Source: Agromyces italicus DSM 16388 (GTDB lineage Bacteria > Actinomycetota > Actinomycetes > Actinomycetales > Microbacteriaceae). Taken from it: a DNA stretch of 64,000 nucleotides. The DNA lies in the NCBI RefSeq assembly GCF_000421545.1, contig NZ_ATXF01000001.1:1-64000 (forward strand). The letters are read 5' to 3'. Below the pieces are notes generated by a model, which did no database searches, was not told where the DNA came from, and saw nothing but the letters and a program-made list of their open reading frames with translations. Each line of letters opens with the position of its first letter. The stretch's first letter is position 1. Position numbers and translations under genes: made by a program. This document shows, in pieces, positions 45,174-54,615 of the stretch.

Positions 45174-48100
45174 GTGTCTCGACAGGCGCCGATGCTCGGT
45201 CGGCTCGCGCGGGCGGGCTTCGATGATCTCGATCGGGCGTCGGCCGGTCTCGGCCGGCTCTCGCAAGCGACCGGCCTCGACGGCGAGGCGCTGCTCGAGG
45301 CGCTCGGCAGCGCCGCCGACCCCGACTCGGCCCTCGCAGAGCTCGAACGCCTCCATGACCGTGCCCCCGCCGAGCTCGTCGCGGTGCTCGCCGAACCGGC
45401 GGCCGCCGAACGTCTGACGCGACTCGTGGGAGCCTCACGCGGGCTCGCCGAGTTCCTGAGCCGGCATCCCGCCGACCTCGCGCTGCTGCAGGCCGTGCCG
45501 ATGCCGCCGCCGTCGTCGGCCGAGTCCCGGGCACTCCTCCTCGCAGCGGTCGACGAACTTCCGAGCGAGGCCGCAGCCGATCCCGATGCCGTCGCCGCCG
45601 CGATTCGTGCGCGGTATCGTCGACTGCTCGCCGGCGTCGCGGTGTACGACCTCACCCGCCACGATGCCGTCGACGCCGTCGACGTCGTCGCCGCAGGCCT
45701 CGCCGACCTCGCGGGCGCGGTGCTCGATGCGGCGGTCGCCGGCGCACGCCGGATCATCTCCCGCGGGGAGGGTGCCCCCGCCGCGCCCGGCCGGTATCCC
45801 GCGGACGAGGTCGCCTCGACACGGCTCGCGATCATCGGCATGGGCAAGGCCGGCGCACGCGAACTGAACTACGTCAGCGACGTCGATGTCATCTTCGTCG
45901 CCGAGTCGGCCGACGATGCCGTCGTGGTCACGCCGCGCGCGGTCGAGATCGCGACGCGCCTCGCGATGGTCGCGATGCGCCTCATCGGCGAGCCCGGCAT
46001 CGAGCCGCCACTCTGGGAGGTCGACCCGAACCTTCGCCCCGAGGGCAAGGACGGCGCGCTCGTGCGCACCCTCGACTCGCACCTCCAGTACTACGAGCGC
46101 TGGGCGAAGAGCTGGGAGTTCCAGGCGCTGCTGAAGGCGCGTCCGCTCGCCGGCGACCTCGAGCTCGGTGCCCGTTACACGGCCGGCGTGGCACCGATGG
46201 TCTGGTCGAGCTCGAGCCGCGAGGGCTTCGTCGAGTCGGTGCAGCGCATGCGCGAGCGGGTCACCGAGCACATCCCGGCCGACGAGGTCGACGTGCAGGT
46301 GAAGCTCGGCCCGGGTGGACTCCGTGACATCGAGTTCACGGTGCAGCTGCTGCAGCTCGTGCACGGGGCGAGCGACGACTCGATCCGCCAGGCCGGCACT
46401 CTGCCGGCGCTCACCGCCCTCGCCGACGGCGGGTACGTCGGTCGTGAGGAGGCGGGGGAGTTCTCGCGCGACTATCGCGTGCTCCGCGTGCTCGAGCACC
46501 GGCTGCAGCTCGAACGCCTGCGCCGAACCCATCTCATGCCCCGCGACGCCGACCGGCTTCGAGTGCTCGCCCGGGCTTCGGGGCTCGGCCGCGACGCGGC
46601 CGAGCTCACCCGGGTGTGGCAGTCGACCCGGCAGCGCGTGCGTGGGCTCCACCAGCGTCTCTTCTACCGCCCGCTGCTCTCGGCGGTCGCCGCGTTGCCC
46701 GCGTCGGGCCTCGAGCTCACGAGTGCCCAGGCCGAGGCGCGTCTCGCCGCGATCGGGTTCAGCGACCCGCGCGGGGCCCTCGCGCACATCGCTGCGCTCA
46801 CCACGGGCCTCTCACGCCGTGCGACGATCCAGCGGCATCTCATGCCCGTCCTGATCTCCTGGTTCGCCGAGGGCACCGATCCCGACTTCGGGCTGCTCTC
46901 GTTCCGTCGCCTGAGCGACACGCTCGGCACGACGCACTGGTACCTCAGGCTCCTGCGCGATTCGTCTGACGCCGCGCTCCGCCTCACCCGGGTGCTCTCC
47001 GGCTCCCGCTACGCGGCCGAGCTCCTCGAACGCGCCCCCGAGGCCGTCGCCTGGCTCGAAGACCTCGAGGAGTTGCGGCCGCGTTCGCTCGCGGCGCTTC
47101 AGGACGAGACCCGCGCCGTCCTCCGCCGGCACGGCGAGACCGACGACGCCGCGAAGATCTTCCGCGCGATCCGTCGGCGCGAGATGCTGCGGCTCTCCCT
47201 CGCGGGAATCCTCGACGTCTGCACCGTCGAAGAACTGGGCCACGGACTCAGTGATCTCACGGAGAACCACATCGCCGCGCTGGTGTCGGCGATTCGCGGC
47301 GAGGGGCCCGACGGCATCGAGTTCGCGGTGATCGGCATGGGCCGTTTCGGCGGGCGAGAGCTCGGTATCGGCTCCGACGCCGACATCATCTACGTATACC
47401 GGCAGCAGGGCGCCGAGGCCGACGCCGCGCATTCACGAGCCCTTCGCATCGTGAGCGAGCTCGTGCGCCTCTCCGAGGACGCACGGCTTCCCTTCGACCT
47501 CGACGCCGACCTCCGCCCCGAGGGGCGCAACGGGGTCGTCGCCCGCTCGTTCGACGCGTACCGGGCCTACTACTCCCGCTGGTCGCTCACGTGGGAGGCG
47601 CAGGCCCTCTTGCGCGCTCGCGGCGTCGCGGGCGACTCGGCCCTCGTCGCCGACTTCACCGAACTCGCCGACACTGTGCGCTACCCGACCGAGATCGCCG
47701 AGCAGGCGGTACGCGAGGTCAAGCGCATCAAAGCCCGCGTCGAGAACGAGCGGCTGCCTCAGGGCGCCGACCCCACCCGGCACCTGAAGCTCGGTCGCGG
47801 GTCGATCTCCGACGTCGAGTGGTTCGTGCAGCTCGTGCAACTCCAGCACGCCGCCGAGATCGCGGCGCTGCGCACGACCTCGACCCTCGTGGCCCTCGAA
47901 GCGGCGACCGAGGCCGGGCTCATCGAGACCGACGACGCCGATACCCTGCGCGCCGCCTGGGTATTCGCCTCCCGCGCCAGATCGGCGCTGACGCTGTGGC
48001 TCGACCGCACGACCGACGTGCTGCCCGTCGAGCGTTCTCAGCTCGAGGGCGTCGCGCGCATCATGGGTTACCCCGCCGGCTCGGCGACCCGGCTCGAGCA

Positions 48101-48188
48101 CGACTACCTTCAGCTCACCCGGCGCGCCCGCGCGGTGTTCGAGCGCGGGTTCTACGGCCTCGAGCCCAGGCGCGATCCCACCGTCTGA
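45174..48188 (+). CDS. glnE: Bifunctional glutamine synthetase adenylyltransferase/adenylyl-removing enzyme
   Basis: GlnE controls glutamine synthetase by adenylylating or deadenylylating a tyrosine. The 1004-residue protein has two nucleotidyltransferase domains: IIGMGKAGARELNYVSDVDV (about residues 220-239) in the N-terminal removing half, and VIGMGRFGGRELGIGSDADI (about residues 720-739) in the C-terminal transferase half. GTG 45174 lies 7 bases after the glnA2 stop. Its substrate is probably the convergent glnA product, which retains the target tyrosine motif. Confidence 0.95.
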   Translation: MSRQAPMLGRLARAGFDDLDRASAGLGRLSQATGLDGEALLEALGSAADPDSALAELERLHDRAPAELVAVLAEPAAAERLTRLVGASRGLAEFLSRHPADLALLQAVPMPPPSSAESRALLLAAVDELPSEAAADPDAVAAAIRARYRRLLAGVAVYDLTRHDAVDAVDVVAAGLADLAGAVLDAAVAGARRIISRGEGAPAAPGRYPADEVASTRLAIIGMGKAGARELNYVSDVDVIFVAESADDAVVVTPRAVEIATRLAMVAMRLIGEPGIEPPLWEVDPNLRPEGKDGALVRTLDSHLQYYERWAKSWEFQALLKARPLAGDLELGARYTAGVAPMVWSSSSREGFVESVQRMRERVTEHIPADEVDVQVKLGPGGLRDIEFTVQLLQLVHGASDDSIRQAGTLPALTALADGGYVGREEAGEFSRDYRVLRVLEHRLQLERLRRTHLMPRDADRLRVLARASGLGRDAAELTRVWQSTRQRVRGLHQRLFYRPLLSAVAALPASGLELTSAQAEARLAAIGFSDPRGALAHIAALTTGLSRRATIQRHLMPVLISWFAEGTDPDFGLLSFRRLSDTLGTTHWYLRLLRDSSDAALRLTRVLSGSRYAAELLERAPEAVAWLEDLEELRPRSLAALQDETRAVLRRHGETDDAAKIFRAIRRREMLRLSLAGILDVCTVEELGHGLSDLTENHIAALVSAIRGEGPDGIEFAVIGMGRFGGRELGIGSDADIIYVYRQQGAEADAAHSRALRIVSELVRLSEDARLPFDLDADLRPEGRNGVVARSFDAYRAYYSRWSLTWEAQALLRARGVAGDSALVADFTELADTVRYPTEIAEQAVREVKRIKARVENERLPQGADPTRHLKLGRGSISDVEWFVQLVQLQHAAEIAALRTTSTLVALEAATEAGLIETDDADTLRAAWVFASRARSALTLWLDRTTDVLPVERSQLEGVARIMGYPAGSATRLEHDYLQLTRRARAVFERGFYGLEPRRDPTV

Positions 48189-48274
48189 CGATCAGTGCTC
48201 TCGGCAGCACGGATGCCACGGCGCCGGCCCCGTGGCATCCGCGATGATGCCGTGCCTCGTCGCGCTGGAAACGG

Positions 48275-48312
48275 CCGGAGGGCCGCCCCGCTCTCGCGGG
48301 ACGGCCCTCCGG
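48275..48312. terminator. Bidirectional hairpin between glnE and glnA
   Basis: CCGGAGGGCCGCCCCGC, loop TCTC, GCGGGACGGCCCTCCGG: a 17-bp stem with one G-U type mismatch between two convergent genes. Confidence 0.8.
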
Positions 48313-48334
48313 GGCAGCAGGGGGCTGCGGGTGA

Positions 48335-49759
48335 TCAGACGCCGTAGTAGAGCTCGAACTCGAACGGGTGCGGGCGCTGAGCGAGGGGCTTCAGCTCCTT
48401 CTCGCGCTTGTAGTCGATCCAGGTCTCGATGAGCTCCTTGGTGAACACGCCGCCCTCGAGGAGGAAGTCGTGGTCGCCCTCGAGCGCGTCGAGCGCGGCG
48501 TCGAGCGAACCCGGCAGCTGCGGGATGGCCTTGGCCTCCTCGGGCGGGAGCTCGTAGAGGTCCTTGTCGACGGGCTCGTGGGGTTCGATACGGTTCTTGA
48601 TTCCGTCGAGGCCCGCCATGAGCTGTGCGGCGAAGGCGAGGTAGGGGTTGCTCGCGCCGTCGGGCACGCGGAACTCGATGCGCTTGGCCTTCGGGTTGGT
48701 ACCGGTGATCGGAATGCGGATGCACGCCGAGCGGTTGCCGGCCGAGTAGACGAGGTTGACGGGAGCCTCGAAGCCGGGAACGAGCCGGCGGAAGGAGTTG
48801 ACGCTCGGGTTGGTGAAGGCGAGCACGGCCGGGGCGTGCTTCAGCAGGCCGCCGATGTACCAGCGGGCGAGATCGGAGAGCCCGCCATAGCCGGCCTCGT
48901 CGTAGAACAACGGCTTGCCGTCGTTCCAGAGCGACTGGTGGGTGTGCATGCCCGAGCCGTTGTCGCCGAAGAGGGGCTTCGGCATGAACGTCGCCGTCTT
49001 GCCCCACTGGTCGGCGGTGTTCTTCACGATGTACTTGAACTTCAGGATGTCGTCGGCCGCGTGCACCATCGTGTCGAAGCGGTAGTTGATCTCCTGCTGG
49101 CCGCCCGTGCCCACCTCGTGGTGCGAACGCTCGAGCTGGAAACCCGCCTCGATGAGCTTGAGCGAGATGTCATCGCGCAGGTCGGCGGTCTTGTCGACCG
49201 GGCTGACCGGGAAGTAGCCGCCCTTGAAGGGCGTCTTGTTGCCGAGATTGCCGCCCTCCTCCGTGCGGCCGCTGTTCCAGGCGCCCTCCTCGGAGTCGAC
49301 CGAGTAGAAGCTCGAGTGCTGGTTGACCTCGTAGCGCACGTCGTCGAAGATGTAGAACTCGGCCTCGGGGGCGAAGTACGCGGTGTCGGCGATGCCGGTC
49401 GAGGCGAGGTACTTCTCGGCCTTCTTGGCGACCTGGCGCGGGTCCTTCGCGTAGATCTCGCCGTTGCGCGGGTTGTAGATGTCGAAGACCATCACGAGCG
49501 TGCGCTCGGCGCGGAACTGGTCGAGGTACGCGGTCGTCACATCGGGGATGAGCTGCATGTCGGACTCGTGGATGTTCGCGAAACCGCGGATCGAGGAGCC
49601 GTCGAAGAGCTGACCGACCGTGAAGAACTCCTCATCGACCGTCGAGGCCGGGATGTTGAAGTGCTGCTGCACACCCGGGAGGTCGGTGAAGCGGATGTCG
49701 AGGAACTTGACATCCGTCTCCTTGATGAACTTGAGCACTTCGGACGAATCGGTGAACAT
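48335..49759 (-). CDS. glnA: Glutamine synthetase type I (GSI-beta), main enzyme
   Basis: The 474-residue enzyme assimilates ammonium into glutamine. GS motifs: [38 protein letters not shown] and [11 protein letters not shown]. The tyrosine adenylylated by GlnE should be in [12 protein letters not shown] (about residue 403). The insertion characteristic of GSI-beta is present. The upstream region (49760-49896) is shared with the divergent RDD-family gene and should hold the promoter. Confidence 0.96.
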   Translation of the reverse strand: MFTDSSEVLKFIKETDVKFLDIRFTDLPGVQQHFNIPASTVDEEFFTVGQLFDGSSIRGFANIHESDMQLIPDVTTAYLDQFRAERTLVMVFDIYNPRNGEIYAKDPRQVAKKAEKYLASTGIADTAYFAPEAEFYIFDDVRYEVNQHSSFYSVDSEEGAWNSGRTEEGGNLGNKTPFKGGYFPVSPVDKTADLRDDISLKLIEAGFQLERSHHEVGTGGQQEINYRFDTMVHAADDILKFKYIVKNTADQWGKTATFMPKPLFGDNGSGMHTHQSLWNDGKPLFYDEAGYGGLSDLARWYIGGLLKHAPAVLAFTNPSVNSFRRLVPGFEAPVNLVYSAGNRSACIRIPITGTNPKAKRIEFRVPDGASNPYLAFAAQLMAGLDGIKNRIEPHEPVDKDLYELPPEEAKAIPQLPGSLDAALDALEGDHDFLLEGGVFTKELIETWIDYKREKELKPLAQRPHPFEFELYYGV

Positions 49760-49896
49760 GTTTCGGCGTCTCCAAGGGGGCGGGTAGCGGAACGGTCTTG
49801 CACAGCCACGAGCGACGCTATCGGCGCGCCGTTTCCCGACCGTGACCGGAATGTTTCGGCCATGTTACGCCGGTTCGGCTTCGGTAGAATCGTCTG

Positions 49897-50370
49897 GTGC
49901 CCGACGCGAAACCTCAGACATTCGGTGATCTCGAACCGAGCCGTTGGCCCGGCGAACGCCTCGGTCTCCCCGATGAGGGGCGCGGTTCGGTGGCCCGGGC
50001 GGGCCGCCGCATCGCGGCGCTCCTCGTCGACTGGGGCAGTGCGATGCTGCTCTCGCTGCTCGTGACGCCCTACGAATCGGTGGCGTACACGTGGGTCACT
50101 CCGCTCGTGTTCGCGGTGCTGCAGATCGTCTTCATCCCGACGATCGGGGGCAGTCTCGGCCACAGGCTCTTCGGCATGCACCTCGTCGCGGTCGAAGGCG
50201 GCTGGGTCGGCTTCGTGCGCCCGATCGTGCGCACCGGGCTTCTGCTCCTCGTGATCCCCGCGCTCGTGTGGGACTCCGACCAGCGCGGCTTCCACGACAA
50301 GGTCGCCCGCACGGTGCTCATCCGCTCGTCGTCGTCGGGCGAGGCATCCGGCCCAGCGAACCCCCGCTGA
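49897..50370 (+). CDS. RDD-family membrane protein
   Basis: The 157-residue protein has the family's Arg and Asp residues (RIAALLVDWGSAML near residue 32; TIGGSLGHRLFGMHLVAVEG; then WDSDQRGFHDKVARTVLI). There are about three membrane segments. RDD proteins are membrane proteins of uncertain function, some linked to ion exchange. The gene starts at GTG 49897, divergent from glnA, and is followed by DUF4191 on the opposite strand. Confidence 0.85.
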   Translation: MPDAKPQTFGDLEPSRWPGERLGLPDEGRGSVARAGRRIAALLVDWGSAMLLSLLVTPYESVAYTWVTPLVFAVLQIVFIPTIGGSLGHRLFGMHLVAVEGGWVGFVRPIVRTGLLLLVIPALVWDSDQRGFHDKVARTVLIRSSSSGEASGPANPR

Positions 50371-50379
50371 AACGACGAA

Positions 50380-50412
50380 CGCGGCACCCGTCGAATCGAG
50401 ACGGATGCCGCG
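50380..50412. terminator. Bidirectional hairpin between RDD and DUF4191 genes
   Basis: CGCGGCACCCGTC, loop GAATCGA, GACGGATGCCGCG: a 13-bp stem with one mismatch, between convergent genes. Confidence 0.75.
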
Positions 50413-50428
50413 TGGTCGAGGTGTGCGT

Positions 50429-51142
50429 TCAGCGCATCTTGCCGCGCTGCGGCCGCGCCTTCATGGGGTCGATGCCCTTCGGGATCGGCAGCGCCGTCTG
50501 GAGCGAGTTCAGCCGGTTCGAGACCGCGAGCACCTCGGGCTTGGTCAACGCCTTCTTCGTCTTGCGCAGGGTCGCGGCGAGACGGTACAGCTCGATCGAA
50601 CCATCGTCGTGCCCGACCGAGATGAGCGTGATGGGAACGTTCGGGAGCACGCGGGCGACCTTGCGCTGCTCGTCGTCGAGCATGCGCTGGGTGCGGGAGA
50701 CCGGGCCCTCGCTGATCAGTGCGACACCGCCCTTGCCCACGGCGCGGTACACCGCGTCCTGGGTCTTGCCGTTGACGGCGACGGGCATCTCGTTGCCGAC
50801 CCAGCTGCCGCGCAGACCGCTGCGGAGCACCGCGCCCACTGCGCCCGGCTGGCCGTCGATCTGCGAGTACGCGGCTCGCTCGGCACGTCGGCCGAGCACC
50901 ACGAGGGCGAGAAGGAGGCCGGCCAGGACGCCGGCGACGACCCAGAGGGCGATGGTGAAGCCGTTGCCCTCGCCGAGCAGGAGCGCGAGCGCGAGCCCCA
51001 CGATGATCGGCCCGAGGAATGCCAGGAGCATCAGCCACTGCGCGGTCGAGTCGTAGCGGCGGGTCATCTGGAAGACCTGCCACATCTGCTTGAGGCGGCC
51101 GGGCTCCTTCTGAGCCTTCGATGCGTCCTTGGTGCGTGCCAT
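50429..51142 (-). CDS. DUF4191 family membrane protein
   Basis: A 237-residue actinobacterial protein. It begins MARTKDASKAQKEPGRLKQM, followed by two membrane segments (about residues 36-58 and 64-84) and a cytoplasmic domain with GAVGAVLRSGLRGSWVGNEM. A basic C-terminus follows (PMKARPQRGKMR). DUF4191 genes are typically next to lipA/lipB, as here; the role is unknown but context suggests a link to lipoylation or membrane metabolism. Confidence 0.85.
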   Translation of the reverse strand: MARTKDASKAQKEPGRLKQMWQVFQMTRRYDSTAQWLMLLAFLGPIIVGLALALLLGEGNGFTIALWVVAGVLAGLLLALVVLGRRAERAAYSQIDGQPGAVGAVLRSGLRGSWVGNEMPVAVNGKTQDAVYRAVGKGGVALISEGPVSRTQRMLDDEQRKVARVLPNVPITLISVGHDDGSIELYRLAATLRKTKKALTKPEVLAVSNRLNSLQTALPIPKGIDPMKARPQRGKMR

Positions 51143-51168
51143 GGTTCCTAGGATACCGGCGGCCGGGG

Positions 51169-51206
51169 CCTGCTCGGACCGCGTGGGACGTCGCGATCCG
51201 AGCAGG
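51169..51206. terminator. Hairpin downstream of lipA
   Basis: CCTGCTCGGACCGCG ... CGCGATCCGAGCAGG, a 15-bp stem with one mismatch and a short loop, between the lipA stop (51228) and the DUF4191 start (51142). It would separate the two same-strand transcripts. Confidence 0.7.
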
Positions 51207-51227
51207 TCGTGCGGGCGCGGGTCGGGA

Positions 51228-52217
51228 TCAGCCGACCGCCTGCGCGAAGCCGAGTGAGGCGTCGGCGAGATGGGAGAGCTCGGCCGGAAGTTCGCGGCCC
51301 TTCGCCCGCATCGACTGCGCCCAGAGTCGGCCCGCCCGGTACGACGAACGAACGAGAGGGCCGGCGAGCACGCCGAGGAACCCGATCTCCTCGGCTTCGT
51401 CCTTGATCTCGAGGAACTCCTCGGGGCGGACCCACCGTGCGACCGGCAGATGCCGCGGGCTCGGACGAAGGTACTGCGTGACCGTGATGATGTCGGTGCC
51501 CGCATCGTGGAGATCACGGAGGGCCTGGGAGACCTCGACGCGCTCCTCGCCCATTCCGAGGATGAGGTTCGACTTGGTGATGAGCCCCGCATCGCGGCCC
51601 TGGGTGATCACGTCGAGCGATCGCTCGTAGCGGAACGCCGGGCGGATGCGCTTGAAGATGCGCGGCACCGTCTCGACGTTGTGGGCGAAGACCTCTGGTC
51701 GTGCGGAGAAGACCTGTTGCAGGAGCTCGGGCTCGCCGTTGAAGTCGGGCACGAGGATCTCGACGCCGGTGCCGGGGGACTGCCGGTGGATCTCGCGGAT
51801 CGTCTCCGCGTAGAGCCACGCCCCGCCATCGGGCAGGTCATCGCGGGCGACGCCCGTCACGGTCGAGTAGCGCAACTGCATGCGCACGACCGACTCGCCC
51901 ACGCGGCGCGGCTCGTCGGCGTCGAAGTCGGCCGGCTTGCCGGTGTCGATCTGGCAGAAGTCGCAACGGCGGGTGCACTGCGAACCGCCGATGAGGAATG
52001 TCGCTTCGCGATCCTCCCAGCACTCGTAGATGTTCGGACAGCCGGCCTCCTGGCAGACCGTGTGCAGATCTTCGCTCTTCACGAGCGATTGCAGCGCACG
52101 GTACTCGGGGCCCATCTTCGCCCGGGTCTTGATCCACTCGGGCTTGCGTTCGATCGGCGTCTGGGCATTGCGGACTTCGAGGCGCAGCAGTCTGCGCCCC
52201 TCGGGAACGGTGCTCAC
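51228..52217 (-). CDS. lipA: Lipoyl synthase
   Basis: LipA is a radical SAM enzyme that inserts two sulfurs into octanoyl groups on E2 and GcvH. The 329-residue protein has both cluster motifs: [12 protein letters not shown] for the auxiliary [4Fe-4S] and CTRRCDFC for the radical SAM cluster. The C-terminal RSSY that binds the auxiliary cluster is in [12 protein letters not shown] 52217 overlaps the lipB stop by 4 bp (GTGA). Confidence 0.96.
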   Translation of the reverse strand: MSTVPEGRRLLRLEVRNAQTPIERKPEWIKTRAKMGPEYRALQSLVKSEDLHTVCQEAGCPNIYECWEDREATFLIGGSQCTRRCDFCQIDTGKPADFDADEPRRVGESVVRMQLRYSTVTGVARDDLPDGGAWLYAETIREIHRQSPGTGVEILVPDFNGEPELLQQVFSARPEVFAHNVETVPRIFKRIRPAFRYERSLDVITQGRDAGLITKSNLILGMGEERVEVSQALRDLHDAGTDIITVTQYLRPSPRHLPVARWVRPEEFLEIKDEAEEIGFLGVLAGPLVRSSYRAGRLWAQSMRAKGRELPAELSHLADASLGFAQAVG

Positions 52218-52855
52218 GCGGCCAGCGCCCCCTCGAACTCGAGGCGGAGGCGTGCGCCGACCGCGTCGACGAGGTCGGTCGGCGTCACCGCGCAGCCGAG
52301 CTCGCGGCTGATCGTCGTGATGCCCGCGTCGCGGATGCCGCAGGCGACGATCTTCTCGTACGGTTCGAGCGAGTTCGAGCAGTTGAGGGCGAAGCCGTGC
52401 ATCGTGACGCCGTCGGCGACGCGGATGCCGATGGCCGCGATCTTGTGCTCACCGCCTTCGGGCCCGACCCAGACCCCCGAGCGTCCGTCGACGCGACGTC
52501 CGTCGACGCCGAACCCGTGGAGCACGTCGATGAGGACGCCTTCGAGGCGGCGGACGTAGCCGACCACGTCGATCGGTTCTGCAAGGCGGATGATCGGGTA
52601 CCCCACGAGCTGCCCCGGCCCATGCCAGGTGATCTTGCCGCCGCGATCGACGTCGATGACGGGCGTGCCGTCATCGGGTCGCTCGTCGGGCGAGGTTCGC
52701 TTCCCGGCGGTGTAGACGGAGGGGTGCTCCAGGAGGAGGACGGTGTCGGGGCGTTCGCCCGCGACGACCGCGCGATGGACGGCGCGCTGAAGGTCGAGAC
52801 CCTCGATGTACGGCACGGAGTTGGCGCTTAGCCCCGTGACGACGATGTCGAGCAT
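52214..52855 (-). CDS. lipB: Octanoyl-ACP:protein octanoyltransferase
   Basis: LipB transfers octanoate from ACP to lipoyl domains. The 213-residue protein has [20 protein letters not shown], the Lys in [10 protein letters not shown] and the catalytic Cys in EKIVACGI. It forms a two-gene operon with lipA. The main substrates are encoded nearby (sucB at 54612-56096). Confidence 0.95.
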   Translation of the reverse strand: MLDIVVTGLSANSVPYIEGLDLQRAVHRAVVAGERPDTVLLLEHPSVYTAGKRTSPDERPDDGTPVIDVDRGGKITWHGPGQLVGYPIIRLAEPIDVVGYVRRLEGVLIDVLHGFGVDGRRVDGRSGVWVGPEGGEHKIAAIGIRVADGVTMHGFALNCSNSLEPYEKIVACGIRDAGITTISRELGCAVTPTDLVDAVGARLRLEFEGALAA

Positions 52856-52962
52856 TCGGCCAGTCTAGGCGACTCCTCCTCCCCAGCCGTTCGCGCCGCG
52901 AAGTCGCCCCGATTCGAGCGGTCGGCGCCTCGGGCGGACACGTCGTGGGGAAGAGTTCCAGG

Positions 52963-54615
52963 ATGAGACGTCACAGGCGCGGCCGGTCGGCCACGACTTC
53001 TGCTCCGAACACCGGGACGGCGAAGGGATCGGGCCCGGCTCATGAGCCGCGCGCCGGCGACGAACGCGCAGCGATCTCGGGCTATCGTCTGCTGCGGCGC
53101 CTGGCGTCGGGTGATCGTGCCGCGATCTTCCTCGCGAACAGTCTGCACACGGCAGACGGCGAGTCGTCGTCACGGGCGGTGGTCGCGCTGCGAATCTACG
53201 AGGCCGGGTGCGACGACGCGCTCGTCGCGGCCGAGATCGCGGCGATGACGGCGGATGCCACGGGCACGCTGCCTGCGCTCATCGACGTCACCGCGCTCGA
53301 CGACGGACGCTGCGTGCTCGCGGTTGAGCGGCTCGCAGGGCCGACGCTCGCTCGGCTGCTGACCGAGCGTGCGCTGGAGCCGGGGGAGGCCGTCACGATC
53401 CTCGCCCCCATCGCGGTCGCCGTCGCGGGGCTCGCCGAGGCGGGCTTCGTGCACACCCGGCTGGCACCGAACGACGTGATCATCGACGGGGTCGGCCGAC
53501 CGCGACTCATCGGACTCGGGGCGATTCGGCGGCTCGACGAGGTCTCGAGCGCGATCGAGCGCACCGAACTCATTCGTGAGGGTCATGCGGCGCTGTCCGA
53601 CCTCGTCGCAGGCGTGGCGGAGGTGACACGACCACCCGGCAGCCTCGACCGGGCGGTCGCCGCGATCCGCGACGCGGCTGCCGCACGACCGTTCGTGCGC
53701 AGCGAGGCTCTGCTCGAGCGCACCCTGTTCGAATCGGCGGCCGCGGCGCCGGTCCGCGGAGTTCCGGCCGGTGGGCAGCGCGGTGCCGTGCCCGGGCGGG
53801 TCGCCGAATCGACCGGGTCGGGCCTGGCCACTGGGCCGGTGGAGTCGGTCCGGCATGGGCTGGTGGACGATCCGACGCAGCGGGCCGTGGCCGCGCCGAC
53901 GCCGCGCCGCGGGCTGCTCAGCACCCTGGCCGCGCTCGCCCAGGTACCGGCCGAAGCGGTCGAGCGCGGCGCGGACCTCGCGGACGTCGATCCGGTCACC
54001 TCATTCGCCGCGCGATGTCGGCGAGCACTCGCGGCCCGCCGCCGTACGGTGCTCGTGGCGGCGCTGGTGGGCGGCGCCGCGCTCGTGCTGCTGCTCGCGC
54101 TGGTGCCGCCCGCCGATCAGCAGGGCGTTCACGACGCGGGCGACACCGCGGCGGCCGCGGCGGGCGCCGCTGCGGGCCCGGCCTCCCCGGCGCCGGCGAG
54201 TGAGGGCGCCGTGATCTCCGACCGCGGTTCCGCTCCGGGCGACGGTTCCGCTTCCGGCGACGCCGAGACGACCCCCGGGGCCGACGGGGCGTCGATCGAA
54301 GATCCTGTGGAGGCGACCGCGGAACTCCTCGCGCGGCGCGAGGACTGCTTCGCCGCCCTCGACACGGCCTGTCTCCAGCAGGTCAACCATGCGGGATCGA
54401 CGATCGAACGAGCTGATCTCGGGCTCATCTCCGGAGCCCGGGAGGGCGCGGAGATCTCTCCGGTCGCCTACTCTCTCGACGCGGTCGCGATCATCGCGGA
54501 GATGGGCGATGCCGTGCTCATGACGCTCCCGTACGCCGACCCCGAACGCGAACCGGCCTCGCTCCTCGTGATGAGGAGCGAGGCCGGTTGGCGTCTTCGT
54601 GAGATCTTCGACTAG
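52963..54615 (+). CDS. Protein-kinase-like membrane protein, probable pseudokinase
   Basis: A 550-residue protein. A kinase-like N-terminal domain (about residues 30-270) includes GYRLLRRLASGDRAAIFLAN as a glycine-loop-like segment and HTRLAPNDVIIDGVGRPRLI where the catalytic loop would be. The key residues are degenerate: no Lys in the VALRIYEAG strand, no HRD aspartate and IGLG in place of DFG, so it is unlikely to phosphorylate. One membrane segment lies at about residues 365-385, followed by an Ala/Ser/Gly/Pro-rich linker and a small extracellular domain (about residues 440-550). ATG 52963 follows GGAAGAGTTCCAGG. Stops overlap with the convergent sucB. Confidence 0.7.
   Translation: MRRHRRGRSATTSAPNTGTAKGSGPAHEPRAGDERAAISGYRLLRRLASGDRAAIFLANSLHTADGESSSRAVVALRIYEAGCDDALVAAEIAAMTADATGTLPALIDVTALDDGRCVLAVERLAGPTLARLLTERALEPGEAVTILAPIAVAVAGLAEAGFVHTRLAPNDVIIDGVGRPRLIGLGAIRRLDEVSSAIERTELIREGHAALSDLVAGVAEVTRPPGSLDRAVAAIRDAAAARPFVRSEALLERTLFESAAAAPVRGVPAGGQRGAVPGRVAESTGSGLATGPVESVRHGLVDDPTQRAVAAPTPRRGLLSTLAALAQVPAEAVERGADLADVDPVTSFAARCRRALAARRRTVLVAALVGGAALVLLLALVPPADQQGVHDAGDTAAAAAGAAAGPASPAPASEGAVISDRGSAPGDGSASGDAETTPGADGASIEDPVEATAELLARREDCFAALDTACLQQVNHAGSTIERADLGLISGAREGAEISPVAYSLDAVAIIAEMGDAVLMTLPYADPEREPASLLVMRSEAGWRLREIFD
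54551..54589. terminator. Strong hairpin inside the 3' end of the pseudokinase gene
   Basis: AACCGGCCTCGCTCCTC, loop GTGAT, GAGGAGCGAGGCCGGTT: a perfect 17-bp stem. It lies within the last 25 codons of the pseudokinase and just beyond the stop of convergent sucB. It probably terminates sucB transcripts and perhaps those of the pseudokinase gene. Confidence 0.7.
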
